Notes: generated by a model not told the origin, from the sequence alone. Counted from the stretch's first letter, positions 25,126 to 33,983 are shown. The stretch: DNA of 64,000 nt from Gracilibacillus suaedae (GCF_017599345.1 NZ_JAGFVL010000045.1:1-64000), one strand, 5' to 3'. Program-made: numbers and translations.

Positions 25126-25800
25126 TTAATATCCTTGAACATATAAATTTTTGCCTTTTTCATACTCAGCATAAAAAACTTCTTGTACGGAAGTAATTTC
25201 TTGCTTTTTTAATTCTTCTTTTAACCAATTTTCATCTTTACCAATTTCACGAAGACTATCGGTTATTATTTCACCATCATTTATAAGCATAAAGGGCAAT
25301 ACGACTTGTTCAGGAGGATGGTTAAAGTCATTACGCGTGGGGGTTTGATAGCCGGTTTTCTTTAGAACGGAAACAGTACCATCTGTTTCCAAGATGGCAT
25401 AGTCTACTTCGCGAATGGAAAATACATCTTTAGAGCGTAATAAATGTAATAACTGATTCATATCGAGCTTTCCTTCCTTCATTTCCTCGCGCTGTAATTT
25501 CCCTTTATGGATGACAAGCGACGGCCGACCTTCCAGGATCGATCTTGTATTCTTAAAACGTTGGGTAATAATTTCTGTCAAGTATAATAAAACCCCCCAT
25601 AACAGAATTGCAAAAGCGATATCACTAATACCTACTTCATTATCATAGAGGGCATTCCCAACTAATTCCCCAAGGATAAGTGCAGAGATAAAATCAAATG
25701 CTGTAAGTTGTCTGATTTGTGTTTTTCCAAGTACCTTAGTTAAGATAAACAACATGACAAAACCAAACAATGTCTCTACAAAAATTGAACCGTAATGCAT
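25126..25800 (-). CDS. DUF421 membrane protein (YetF family)
   Basis: A 224-residue protein. Three TM segments in the first ~85 residues (FVETLFGFVMLFILTKVLG, FDFISALILGELVG, IAFAILLWGVLLYLTEI) precede a cytoplasmic domain. That domain holds LEGRPSLVIHKGKLQREEMKEGKLDMNQLLHLLRSKDVFSIREVDYAILETDGTVSVLKK, the classic YetF/YdfR signature. The family has no assigned enzyme activity; some members are sporulation or germination associated. AGGAGAAAC lies before the ATG. Confidence 0.88.
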   Translation of the reverse strand: MHYGSIFVETLFGFVMLFILTKVLGKTQIRQLTAFDFISALILGELVGNALYDNEVGISDIAFAILLWGVLLYLTEIITQRFKNTRSILEGRPSLVIHKGKLQREEMKEGKLDMNQLLHLLRSKDVFSIREVDYAILETDGTVSVLKKTGYQTPTRNDFNHPPEQVVLPFMLINDGEIITDSLREIGKDENWLKEELKKQEITSVQEVFYAEYEKGKNLYVQGY

Positions 25801-25928
25801 AGTTGTTTCTCCTATCTGTAACAGATTTTCTATTAGGATATACTAAAACAACAAAGTGCATACATGCTGAAACGGTTCCAAATTAATAAGCTAAAATGCA
25901 TGTAACATTTTAGCTTCTGATGGAAGTC

Positions 25929-26351
25929 TCATAATGATTTTGTCATGGTGACATGGGGGATACCAGCATCCATGAATTCACCGGAAATCGTTTCATAGCC
26001 AAGTGATTGGTAAAATGCTTCTGCTCTTGTTTGGGCATTTAACTTTGATTTGGTTTTGCCTTTTCCTTTCGCAATTCCTTCCATAAATAGCAGGATATCT
26101 CGACCAAATCCTCTGCCTCGTTGTGATTGTAATACACAAATACGCTCCATCTTGGCGTAACCATCAACCAAGCGCATTCTACTGGCCGCTACTGGCTCTT
26201 CTTTCTCATATCCGATAAAATGAAGGGATTCTTGTTCCAGTTCATCAATTTCTAAATCTTTCGGTACGCCTTGTTCTTCTACAAAAACAGTGAATCGAAC
26301 TTTATAGGCATCTTGTAATTCTTTTTCTGTATTGACTATTTTCAATTCCAT
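25929..26351 (-). CDS. GNAT acetyltransferase (YjcF-like)
   Basis: A 140-residue Gcn5-type N-acetyltransferase. Its first part (EKELQDAYKVRFTVFVEEQGVPKDLEIDELEQESLHFIGY) and the acetyl-CoA loop (ERICVLQSQRGRGFGRDIL) are clear. AQTRAEAFYQSLGYE and EFMDAGIPHVTM at the end closely resemble B. subtilis YjcF. The substrate is unknown. I chose the ATG at 26351, which has AGGGGAG 6 nt upstream; the longer reading frame overlaps the esterase gene. It lies 11 nt after yjcH-like esterase, an operon as in B. subtilis, but the intervening yjcG (2H phosphodiesterase) is absent. Confidence 0.9.
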   Translation of the reverse strand: MELKIVNTEKELQDAYKVRFTVFVEEQGVPKDLEIDELEQESLHFIGYEKEEPVAASRMRLVDGYAKMERICVLQSQRGRGFGRDILLFMEGIAKGKGKTKSKLNAQTRAEAFYQSLGYETISGEFMDAGIPHVTMTKSL

Positions 26352-26362
26352 TGTTTCTCCCC

Positions 26363-27079
26363 TTATCCTAACATCTTGATTAATATTTCTTTTAAATCTT
26401 GTTGCCAATATTTCCATGTATGATTACCATTAAATTCATCATAATGATAGACCTGCAGTTTACCAGTTAAGGTCTGATTTAAAGTACGATTAGGTGTTAA
26501 GAAATCCGCAGTTTCTCCATTTGTCATGTGTACCCCTGTTTCTTCTTTTCCGATCGAGTGAAATACTTCAATATGTGAAAATTCCGCGGCCTTGCTTGCT
26601 CTTTTCAACACATCTTGATCGACATAAGGTGACTGCATAATAACCGTATCAAATGTATGTGGAAATTGGGTTGCGATCATAAATGCTAATGTTCCGGCTA
26701 GTGAATCTCCGATTAATATTCGCTTTACCGGTGTAATATGTAAATGATTCTCGACATAAGGAATCGCCTCTTTTACGAGAAAAGCAATATAAGCATCCTG
26801 CTGTTGACCACTCGGATGATATTTTTCCCATCGATCATTTTTATCTTGATAATGAATACCAACAAAAATAGTGGCTTCAATCTCTATATCTTCATGTAAT
26901 TGATCGCTTAAAGTAGCAACACGCCCCATCCTGAAATAATCATCACCATCATTCATGATACATAATTGATAATCTTTAAAAGCTGTAAATCCTTCTGGAA
27001 GGTACCACTTTATCTGGATTTCTTCATTCAGATGTTCACTATGAATGGTCGCATCTTCCATCGTTCCATTGCGTCCCAC
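26363..27079 (-). CDS. Alpha/beta-hydrolase esterase (YjcH-like)
   Basis: A 238-residue putative esterase of the EsteraseD-like family. The nucleophile elbow G-D-S-L-A-G lies in RILIGDSLAGTLAFMIA. The C-terminal HTWKYW supplies the catalytic His and an Asp lies between, as in the family. IFVGIHYQDKNDRWEKYHPSG near the middle is also typical. The start is a GTG with AAGGGGGAG 6 nt upstream. It is expressed with the GNAT gene downstream. The substrate is not known; relatives act on ferric-siderophore or carbohydrate esters. Confidence 0.85.
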   Translation of the reverse strand: MGRNGTMEDATIHSEHLNEEIQIKWYLPEGFTAFKDYQLCIMNDGDDYFRMGRVATLSDQLHEDIEIEATIFVGIHYQDKNDRWEKYHPSGQQQDAYIAFLVKEAIPYVENHLHITPVKRILIGDSLAGTLAFMIATQFPHTFDTVIMQSPYVDQDVLKRASKAAEFSHIEVFHSIGKEETGVHMTNGETADFLTPNRTLNQTLTGKLQVYHYDEFNGNHTWKYWQQDLKEILIKMLG

Positions 27080-27131
27080 ATAAACTCCCCCTTGTCATTA
27101 TGTATTTTAACAGGATTTCTTTTTTACTGCA

Positions 27132-28301
27132 TTATTTTAGCAACTGTCTTGAAATTGGCGCCATGCTGAGACTTTGAATGGTTAAAGATAATAGTACAAT
27201 GGTGAAGCTAACACCAACAATCCAATCACTGTTCATGCTGCTAGTGTTTTTGGCGTATAAGGTGAGAATTAAAAAGACAGACATCGATCCTTTTAATCCA
27301 GCCCACGATATTAACAAGTTGTAACGCCAGGAAAGCGGGTGGATTATCTTTGTTACAGCATAACTAATGATGTAACGTGCGAAAATCATGAAGACAAAGA
27401 TGACGATAGCATACAACCAATAACCTATCGCTAAATATTCGGTAATTTCAATACCGATGACTAAAAATAATATCGCAAGTAAACTGTTCTCCACAATCTC
27501 CCAAAATCCGTCTAATGATTCACGAAAATGAGCTTCTTTAATTGCTCGTCCATATTCAAATGAAATCATCATTCCGCTTGAAACAGTTGCTAAAACACCA
27601 GAAACATTAACTGCTTCAGCAATTAAGAATGAACCATAAGCCAAAATAATACTTAGCATAATTTGATAATTGCGATAATGAGAATAGTGGACCATCTTAC
27701 TTACTAAATAACCACAGACAAGACCTATCGCAATTCCTCCAAATGAAACGAGCAGAAAATCGCCAAGAAAAGTAGAGAACGAAAATGCTTTTTCTCTGGT
27801 TGCAATAGCAAATAAAGTGGTGAAAAGCACAATACTAGTCCCATCGTTTAACATGGATTCCCCTTCGACCATGCTGGCAATCTGTTCATTTCCTGTTGCT
27901 TTCTTGATAATGGAAACAACTGATACGGGATCTGTAGGTGTTAAGATAGCTGCCACAACAAAGGCAGCGCCTAAATTAATAGGAGCGATTATAAAAATAA
28001 AATAACCTAACATTAGTACATTCAAAATAATTCCGATTGTTGCCAAGGAAATAATTATATTTGCATTCTGACGGAAATCGTTTATTGGAAATTGATAAGC
28101 AGATACAAATAGCATGGCAGGTAAAAAAATATGGTAAATAGTATTCTCCGTCAGTTCCATCGACTCAAAAAATGGAATGAAAGATAGCCCGATGCCAAGT
28201 AATATGAGCACGGTTGGAACAGGAAAGTTTTCTTTTTTTGTATCAATTGTAAAAATAAGATAGCCTATAAAAAGTAAAATAACAATTTGTTCAATCGACA
28301 T
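27132..28301 (-). CDS. CPA1-family Na+(K+)/H+ antiporter (NhaP type)
   Basis: A 389-residue cation:proton antiporter. About 12 TM segments are seen. VVAAILTPTDPVSVVSIIKKA and EGESMLNDGTSIVLFTTLFA carry the conserved ion-binding acidic residues of CPA1. WAGLKGSMSVFLILT near the end matches the GLRG-like motif. The protein lacks the long hydrophilic tail found in many NhaP or eukaryotic NHEs. ATAGGTGGTG precedes the ATG. With YjbQ it makes two antiporters in this window, fitting a salt-adapted organism. Ion preference cannot be read from sequence. Confidence 0.9.
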   Translation of the reverse strand: MSIEQIVILLFIGYLIFTIDTKKENFPVPTVLILLGIGLSFIPFFESMELTENTIYHIFLPAMLFVSAYQFPINDFRQNANIIISLATIGIILNVLMLGYFIFIIAPINLGAAFVVAAILTPTDPVSVVSIIKKATGNEQIASMVEGESMLNDGTSIVLFTTLFAIATREKAFSFSTFLGDFLLVSFGGIAIGLVCGYLVSKMVHYSHYRNYQIMLSIILAYGSFLIAEAVNVSGVLATVSSGMMISFEYGRAIKEAHFRESLDGFWEIVENSLLAILFLVIGIEITEYLAIGYWLYAIVIFVFMIFARYIISYAVTKIIHPLSWRYNLLISWAGLKGSMSVFLILTLYAKNTSSMNSDWIVGVSFTIVLLSLTIQSLSMAPISRQLLK

Positions 28302-28393
28302 TTTTTCACCACCTATTGTTTATTATTCCCATATTTTTTCATCAAAAACACATGTATGTTTAAGCATATTCTAGGCAAGCTAAGCAAAAAAGG

Positions 28394-29077
28394 ATGTGTG
28401 TATTCGAGATGAAAAAGCTCTGTTTATGCTTATTATTTTTCATGATGATAACTTCAACAGTATTTGCAAATGGTCAAACAGCTCTGGTAACAGATGAAAT
28501 ATATAAGGATATCGAGTCACTAAAATATCCACAAGTGTCTGAAACTGAGAAACCCGGGATGGAAGATAAAATAAACAAGGCGTTCCAAAAGTATATAAAA
28601 GAGTCTTATAAGGAATTAAAGGAAAATGAACAGCAAGCTGAGAAATACGATTTTCATGCAGAATACCAAACAGATTATGAAGTAAAGTATAACCAATCGC
28701 CGAAATTGAGCATTCTGACAAGTAACTATATATATAGTGGAGGAGCACATGGGAACACTACTGTTGAATCGTTTAATTTTGATATCGATAAGGGAAAACG
28801 TGTTTATTTAACCAATATTCTTACGGAAAAAGAGCAGATTGAAGCTGTTAGTGATTATGTATGGGAGTATGCCACAGAACGACCAGACATATTTTATCCA
28901 GACTTGAAAAAGGAAGACATTAAATTAACGAAGGATACGGCTTTTTATTTTACAGATGACGGAATTACTCTCGTATTCCAGCAATATGAGATTGCACCGT
29001 ATGTTGCAGGGAATCAGGAAATTCATGTGCCGGCAGAGGTATATGAGAAAAATGATAAAAAAATGAGGAACATTTAG
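28394..29077 (+). CDS. Secreted DUF3298-domain protein
   Basis: About 222-227 residues. A signal peptide is clear (KKLCLCLLF... ending TSTVFA, cleaved before NGQ). The exported part has a DUF4163-like strand-helix region followed by DUF3298: SNYIYSGGAHGNTTVESFNFDIDKGKRVYLTNIL. This fold occurs in PdaC and in the anti-sigma factor RsiV, where it binds lysozyme. Here it lacks a membrane anchor and a deacetylase, so it may bind cell wall or protein ligands. Two starts are possible: ATG 28394, or ATG 28409, which gives the cleaner signal peptide; RBS spacing decides neither. Confidence 0.78.
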   Translation: MCVFEMKKLCLCLLFFMMITSTVFANGQTALVTDEIYKDIESLKYPQVSETEKPGMEDKINKAFQKYIKESYKELKENEQQAEKYDFHAEYQTDYEVKYNQSPKLSILTSNYIYSGGAHGNTTVESFNFDIDKGKRVYLTNILTEKEQIEAVSDYVWEYATERPDIFYPDLKKEDIKLTKDTAFYFTDDGITLVFQQYEIAPYVAGNQEIHVPAEVYEKNDKKMRNI

Positions 29078-29108
29078 AAATATAGCTGATTTCAAAACAA
29101 TTAAATAA

Positions 29109-29150
29109 CGCATGAAACCAAGGCTTTTAAGTCAGGTTTCATGCGTATTT
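29109..29150. terminator. Bidirectional terminator
   Basis: CGCATGAAACC and GGTTTCATGCG pair around a 15-nt loop, followed by TATTTGTG. It lies between the convergent DUF3298 and SleB-type genes. Confidence 0.75.
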
Positions 29151-29175
29151 GTGTTAAATGTGCTTTGTTCCAATT

Positions 29176-29760
29176 TTATTTTGCAAATACATGATTTCCA
29201 ATTTTTACTGTAGTTTGTTGGTCAAAAATCCAAGCACTTGCAGCTGTTTCTGGATTGTAGAAATAAATCGATCCTTGCCCTTGTCCACGAAAAGCGATTG
29301 CTTCTTCTACTGCACGCTTGGCTTCACTATCTGCGGGTTTATTAATTTCTCCATTTTCAACAGGACTAAATGCATAAATTGCCCCATTCTCATACGTTTC
29401 ATACACAACACCTTTTATAGTGTTTGGAAAGTTCGAATGATCGACACGATTTAAGATAACAGTTGCTACTGCCACTTTTCCAGCGTACGGTTCTCCTTTT
29501 GCTTCAGCATGTACTAATCTTGCTATTAATTCTTTGTCAGCTTCTGAAATTGACGTTGGTATTGTCAGTTTCGCTCCAGGGTATAAAAGAGAAGAAGAGT
29601 AATTATTAACATTCATGAGTTCATTTGTAGATACACCATGTTTTTGGGCTACTTTCCAAAATGTATCCCCTTGTTTGACTGTATATCCTTCAACGAAACC
29701 AGGCATAATCGTAAGACCTGTAATAACCATTAAACTAGTTAATAAAACTTTTATTTTCAA
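29176..29760 (-). CDS. LysM cell wall hydrolase, SleB/CwlJ type
   Basis: A 194-residue secreted enzyme. Order: signal peptide (to about residue 25), one LysM domain (GYTVKQGDTFWKVAQKHGVSTNELMNVNN..LLYPGAKLTIP), then the Hydrolase_2 (SleB) catalytic domain (LIARLVHAEAKGEPYAGKVAVATVILNRVDHSNFP). The domain's Glu in HAEAKGEP is the expected catalytic residue. SleB-type lytic transglycosylases digest spore cortex; this LysM version resembles YkvT or vegetative wall hydrolases. The start is TTG 29760 with AGGAGGT upstream. It has its own promoter region on the other side of 29761-30084. Confidence 0.9.
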   Translation of the reverse strand: MKIKVLLTSLMVITGLTIMPGFVEGYTVKQGDTFWKVAQKHGVSTNELMNVNNYSSSLLYPGAKLTIPTSISEADKELIARLVHAEAKGEPYAGKVAVATVILNRVDHSNFPNTIKGVVYETYENGAIYAFSPVENGEINKPADSEAKRAVEEAIAFRGQGQGSIYFYNPETAASAWIFDQQTTVKIGNHVFAK

Positions 29761-30084
29761 AATTCATTACCTCCTGTGATTAATCTATTAACTAGACTAG
29801 CAAATGTAACATAAAGAATCGCTATGATAATTTTTCCAATACATAGAAAGCCTGCTATAATAGATGACAGAAAAGTTTACCAACGTTTCATGATCTGGTA
29901 AGAATAGGAGATAATAGCAATAAAGCCTAAGATTATGACAATTGTAAAGGTATTGAAACAAGGAAATACACGATATGTTACAAGTGGGTATCTATCAGGT
30001 TATTCATTGACATATTATGAGAGGTTGATTATATTATTATTACGTACCTTTTCCGATAAATTTGATTGGAAAAATAATTTGTAA
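29761..30084. other. Intergenic region between SleB-type gene and tRNA-Val
   Basis: No gene is visible. It contains a -10-like TATAAT near 29856 and the tRNA promoter at 30007-30035. The rest is AT-rich and unstructured as far as I can see. Confidence 0.5.
30007..30035 (+). promoter_or_regulatory. SigA promoter for tRNA-Val
   Basis: TTGACA (30007-30012) and TATATT (30030-30035) are 17 bp apart. Transcription would start near 30042, about 43 bp before the tRNA. Confidence 0.8.
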
Positions 30085-30156
30085 GATCTGATAGTTCAGC
30101 GGGAGAACGCTTGCTTGACAGGCAAGAGGTCGGGGGTTCAAATCCCTCTCAGATCA
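30085..30156 (+). tRNA. tRNA-Val (anticodon GAC)
   Basis: The 72-nt gene folds into a full cloverleaf. The acceptor stem is GATCTGA/TCAGATC, the D-stem GTTC/GAAC with a short loop, the anticodon stem CTTGC/GCAAG with loop TTGACAG (anticodon GAC, reading GUC/GUU), and the T-arm GGGGG-TTCAAAT-CCCTC. The discriminator base is A. CCA is not encoded and must be added. It is a solitary tRNA with its own promoter and a possible terminator downstream. Confidence 0.95.
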
Positions 30157-30163
30157 TTGTTTA

Positions 30164-30200
30164 GAGGCACATTCCATAATTTTGGGTGTGTCTTTTTTTG
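30164..30200 (+). terminator. Probable terminator of tRNA-Val
   Basis: An imperfect stem between GAGGCACA and TGTGTCTTT with a run TTTTTTT follows the tRNA. Confidence 0.5.
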
Positions 30201-30286
30201 TCATTAAAGCTAGGAATTGGGAAGATAAAAAAAAGACGTAATATAATACGCTTGAATTTATCACAATGCTAACCATATAAAAGAAG

Positions 30287-30326
30287 AAGCCCTAAATGTT
30301 AAAAAGTTAACATTTAGGGCTTTTTG
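30287..30326. terminator. Strong terminator, bidirectional
   Basis: AGCCCTAAATGTTAA and TTAACATTTAGGGCT pair perfectly around AAAAG. T-runs exist on the plus side and A/T on the other. It ends the LytR-type gene on the minus strand. Confidence 0.85.
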
Positions 30327-30363
30327 AATTGATCGAATCCATTTCAAAAAACTCATTGGCAGG

Positions 30364-31428
30364 CTACTCCGTATTGAAATTTTGATCATCATCAGCAGAA
30401 TAATTGCTATTATTTTCCTCTTCCAGTTCTAATTCCTGCTGCAATTGCTGTGATGCTGTGTTTAATCCCTCTTCTGTCGGGATGAAATAGTAAGTACCAT
30501 CAATTCGTTGATCTTCCCCTGTTATTTCATAAGTTTTGATATTAGAAGTATTGATGGAGGAGTATGCTTGCTGTAAACTAAAAATTTCGGTTGCACTCAA
30601 GCTTGTTGTCACATTTTCTCCTAAGATATCGGTGATTTCCCCTACTTTAAACAGTGTTTTTGTTGAAATAGCTTCATCAATAGCTGCTTGGATAAATTGA
30701 CGTTGTCTTTCATCACGAGAATAGATGTTATTTACATCCCGTTTTCTCATGCGGACGAATGCTAAGGCTTCTTCCCCGTTTAATTTGCTTAATCCTTCTT
30801 CAAAGTATATTTTCTCTCCGCCTACATAGAAATTCTTTTCCCAGAAGGGTTCCTTTACATCAACTGTGACACCGCCAAGTGCGTCCACAATATCTCTAAA
30901 CCCATCAAAATTTACTGTGACATACTCATCAATGGGGATATCAAGCAATTGTTCTACCTTTTCAACAGTCAGTTTATTGGCACCATAGTCATAGATAGAG
31001 CCATAGGTATAAGCAGCATTTATTTTATGGAAGCCAGGATATTGACCAGCTTCTTCTGCCGAAAATTCTATTCTTGTATCACGTGGGACGGTTGTCATGG
31101 TCATCTGATCTGTATTTGGATTAATTGTCACAACAATTTGTGTGTCTGCACGCCCATTCTCCCCATCTGTTTCGTAATCTTCCACACCAATTAATAAAAT
31201 CGAAAAAGGATCGTCTCCAACCGTAACTTCTGTTTCTCTTCGTTCTGACTTTCCATCCGGACGATCTATTTCTTCATGGGATTCATTCGTAGCACCATAA
31301 ACGTTTATAAATAAGTAAATCCCATAGCCAATGATGGCGATGATTATAAATAAAATAATCCCTAGTATTAGTTTTTTCCACTTACTTGATTTTTTTCTGT
31401 TTTGTTTATCTGTGCGTCGTTCACTCAA
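30364..31428 (-). CDS. LytR-CpsA-Psr (LCP) family protein
   Basis: A 354-residue membrane-anchored phosphotransferase that attaches anionic polymers such as teichoic acids from lipid carriers to peptidoglycan. A basic N-terminus, one TM segment (KLILGIILFIIIAIIGYGIYLF), and the external LCP domain are seen. The domain carries ILLIGVEDY, GRADTQIVVTINP, TTVPRDTRIEF (Arg-Asp of the active site) and FVRMRKRD...RDERQRQFI. A long Glu/Gln-rich acidic tail ends it. The start is TTG 31428 with AAGGTGAGGT upstream. The neighbouring gene (31594-33009) may make or modify the polymer it transfers. It is TagU-like, but the exact paralogue is not clear. Confidence 0.9.
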   Translation of the reverse strand: MSERRTDKQNRKKSSKWKKLILGIILFIIIAIIGYGIYLFINVYGATNESHEEIDRPDGKSERRETEVTVGDDPFSILLIGVEDYETDGENGRADTQIVVTINPNTDQMTMTTVPRDTRIEFSAEEAGQYPGFHKINAAYTYGSIYDYGANKLTVEKVEQLLDIPIDEYVTVNFDGFRDIVDALGGVTVDVKEPFWEKNFYVGGEKIYFEEGLSKLNGEEALAFVRMRKRDVNNIYSRDERQRQFIQAAIDEAISTKTLFKVGEITDILGENVTTSLSATEIFSLQQAYSSINTSNIKTYEITGEDQRIDGTYYFIPTEEGLNTASQQLQQELELEEENNSNYSADDDQNFNTE

Positions 31429-31593
31429 AATAAATACCTCACCTTTATTGTCTATTATTCTACTAAAAAGTTTTGTGATGTGTTGATAACTATTTCACCT
31501 AATTTGACGAATTACCATATAAAAAGTTACAGGTATTTAATGATTTAGTCAAATAATAACAAAGCATTTGGAGTATCTTCTATCTAAATTATA

Positions 31594-33009
31594 TTAGTTC
31601 GAGAGTTTATTAATTAAACGCATTAACCGCTGACCAGACGAAATTTTATTTATATAGCTTTGTGATAAAAATTCAGTAATTGTTTTGTCCGTATAGGACT
31701 GTAAATCTTTATTAGTAAAAAAATCTGAAACTAATGCGGATAGTTGCTTAGGGTCAGATTGAATAAGTTTCCCCATATCATCATAATAACCGGTGTAACC
31801 AGGCGAGGATTCATCTAATATGAACACTGGTTTTTTAGCTAACATGGCTTCCAAAGCTACTGTGGAAGCATAAGAAACAACCACATCCGCTATGCTGAAA
31901 AGATCATAGTGATGATAACCTTTGGAAGAATAGACAAATGAATAGGTATCCTGAAGAGGGTGGTTCCTATTATATCTGAAATCTTTGATGATCACATTTA
32001 CGCTATCGTTAGTACTTAATTGATCAAGGAAAGCAGTCCAATCTTCCAAGAGCAGTTGCCCGCGAATAATCAGTAAAATAGTTTGCTTTGTTGAATCAAT
32101 TGCAAGATTTCTTTTTATTTCTTCCTGTCGTAATTTTGGTACTCGTTTGATCATATCAAATCGTGGGTGGCCGATGATTTCTAAATCTTCTTTGTTTACT
32201 CCATTGTTTTGATACCAATCTATCTCATAAGGTCCATAAACAGCATCGACATCTGCAATTTTTGGTATATAACCGAATTCTTTACCGATAATTCCGTGTT
32301 GCATACAAATAGTCGGAATCCCATATCCAGCTGCAACAAAAACTAATGTCCGGCTTTCCGGGTAATGAGTGGAAGGGACAATGACAGTGGATATGGACTC
32401 CTTTCTGAATAAATTTGCTGCTTCTTCAATCCGGTTGACGATTGTATCTAATTGCATAAACAATCTACTTCTGAATATTTTATTATTATAGACTAGATGA
32501 TTTGGAAATTTTGATAAGATGGTGTTAGCTGTCCTTTTCAGTTCATTTATGGTCTGTCTCACGTTTCTGTTATACTTATCAAAATTTTGTATTGTATAAC
32601 CTTGCAACCCAACAAGATAGTTTTTCTCTTTCCTTTGTGGAATAGTATCTTGCATAATCAATGTCTTTCTTTTGTCAAAATATTGATAGAACGTGTCATT
32701 TGGAAATCGTAACAGGTCATATACATCGTGTAAGAGTATTTTACCATTCTCCTTTTTGATAATTGGTTTTTGTATCGCTTCTTTCTCTTTACTAAATGTT
32801 TGCTGAATTTCAGATAAATCGTTTAATGTATTATTAAGTAAGCTAGTGAATGAAGGATCATCTAATGACTTGATTAATTCCTTGTTGTTTCTGATTAAAC
32901 TTCCGTAATGGAAAAGATAAGCTAGTGAGTAGCCTTTGTATTCTAATTCCGTAAAGTCATCCAAAAAATCGAGATAAACCGTCCAATAATTCTTTTCATA
33001 AGTGTTCAT
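31594..33009 (-). CDS. GT-B-fold protein, putative glycosyl- or glycerophosphotransferase
   Basis: A 471-residue protein that I cannot assign firmly. The C-terminal half looks like a CDP-glycerol/UDP-sugar transferase GT-B fold. IPTICMQHGIIGKEFGYIPKIADVDAVYGPYEIDWY, LEIIGHPRFDMI and SIADVVVSYASTVALEAMLAKKPVFILDE are the donor-binding motifs typical of polysaccharide and teichoic acid enzymes. The N-terminal ~200 residues are helical and unlike others I know. AAAAGGAG precedes the ATG. Its place beside an LCP protein supports a role in wall or capsule polymer synthesis. There is no TM segment, so it is a soluble or peripheral protein. Confidence 0.65.
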   Translation of the reverse strand: MNTYEKNYWTVYLDFLDDFTELEYKGYSLAYLFHYGSLIRNNKELIKSLDDPSFTSLLNNTLNDLSEIQQTFSKEKEAIQKPIIKKENGKILLHDVYDLLRFPNDTFYQYFDKRKTLIMQDTIPQRKEKNYLVGLQGYTIQNFDKYNRNVRQTINELKRTANTILSKFPNHLVYNNKIFRSRLFMQLDTIVNRIEEAANLFRKESISTVIVPSTHYPESRTLVFVAAGYGIPTICMQHGIIGKEFGYIPKIADVDAVYGPYEIDWYQNNGVNKEDLEIIGHPRFDMIKRVPKLRQEEIKRNLAIDSTKQTILLIIRGQLLLEDWTAFLDQLSTNDSVNVIIKDFRYNRNHPLQDTYSFVYSSKGYHHYDLFSIADVVVSYASTVALEAMLAKKPVFILDESSPGYTGYYDDMGKLIQSDPKQLSALVSDFFTNKDLQSYTDKTITEFLSQSYINKISSGQRLMRLINKLSN

Positions 33010-33030
33010 TCCTAATCTCCTTTTCTATGA

Positions 33031-33190
33031 AGTAAGACTATGCTCAGTGGGGGTGACCCCATTGAGCATTAACAAAGCTTATCAGGGTGTTAGCATCTGT
33101 TATCCCAAAACCTTAATTTTTGTGTTACTTGAAATTTGAAGTGGGGGTCTTACAGACGTTTAGCAACGTGATAAAAGGTTAGCTTAACTT
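33031..33190. repeat. Two opposed copies of the GCTAAC/CTGATAAG repeat
   Basis: Reading 33105 back to 33031 on the minus strand gives GATGCTAACACCCTGATAAG and CCCCACTGAGCA, matching the copy at 16947-17030. Bases 33139-33190 (plus) give GTGGGGGTCTTACAGACG, then TTTAGCAACGTGATAAAAGG, a diverged partial copy. The rest of 33010-33385 holds no gene that I can support. Confidence 0.5.
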
Positions 33191-33385
33191 TTATTCGAAA
33201 AGCAATCTAGAAAACGACAAGTTAAGCATAGTTATCAAAGTTCACAGTGCTGGCATAATATTTATTTATATTCCAAAAATTAATATCAGTGAGCGTAAAG
33301 GCCTACTATAGAAGGATGTTTCAGTATAAATAGGCAAGTTCTGGTTACTATAAGAGTATTCTATTATCGTCATGGAGGGAACGAA

Positions 33386-33505
33386 ATGTCGAAACAACGT
33401 AAAAAAGAAAAACCTAATTATGCTCCTACAAATCCGGATGAAAAAATGCCTGATAAGCAAAAAAGAGGAAGAGGGAAATCTCCTTCTCGAGGTAATCCGT
33501 TGTAG
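33386..33505 (+). CDS. Small basic protein, 39 aa (possible spore or DNA-associated)
   Basis: It starts MSKQRKKEKPNYAPTNPDEK and ends RGRGKSPSRGNPL. GGAGGGA lies 7 nt upstream, a strong start. The product is highly basic, lacks hydrophobic stretches and is rich in Lys, Arg and Pro, like minor small acid-soluble spore proteins, though I cannot match it to a named one. It was too short for automated listing. Confidence 0.5.
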   Translation: MSKQRKKEKPNYAPTNPDEKMPDKQKRGRGKSPSRGNPL

Positions 33506-33678
33506 AATGAGTACCTCATTAATTTGGAAGAAGGGAGGAAGTTCATCCTTCCTTCTGACTTTCAATCTCCACTCTACGATAAATCCACTTTTTCGCCATG
33601 CTATCTATCCTATTCATGACTTGAAAACGGAACATATAATATGACAAAGTCTATAAATTAGAAGGGGGAAGATCTCCG

Positions 33679-33918
33679 ATGCCGTGTTTACCTGGTTATC
33701 GATATTGTGGTCCAGGCTGTAGTGGGCCGGGTGTGCCATTGAATCGATTAGATGTTTTTTGCATGGAACATGATGATTGTTACCGACGACATCGATCTCA
33801 TCAGTATTGTGATGATGTATTCTTGAAGAAATTACAACCATATATCCAACGTAGAGATGAAATCGGTAGAAATGCAGCTCTTATGTACCGAGCTATCTTA
33901 TTTAAAAGAGGGTTATAG
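33679..33918 (+). CDS. Small phospholipase A2-like protein
   Basis: A 79-residue protein with a PLA2 catalytic core. The Ca2+-binding loop-like YCGPGCSGPG (residues 9-18) is followed by the active-site pattern C-x-x-H-D-D-C-Y at residues 28-35 (His31, Asp32), as in parvovirus VP1 and animal PLA2. There is no signal peptide visible. GAAGGGGGAAG lies 8 nt before the ATG. Related short PLA2-like proteins exist in Bacillus and phages. Function is unknown, but the motif suggests phospholipid cleavage or a spore/lysis role. At 79 residues it is much shorter than secreted PLA2s. Confidence 0.75.
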   Translation: MPCLPGYRYCGPGCSGPGVPLNRLDVFCMEHDDCYRRHRSHQYCDDVFLKKLQPYIQRRDEIGRNAALMYRAILFKRGL

Positions 33919-33983
33919 TTCAAATAGAAAAACACATTAGTGTATTGAACTTTACTAATGTGATTTTATTGATTTCAATTTTT

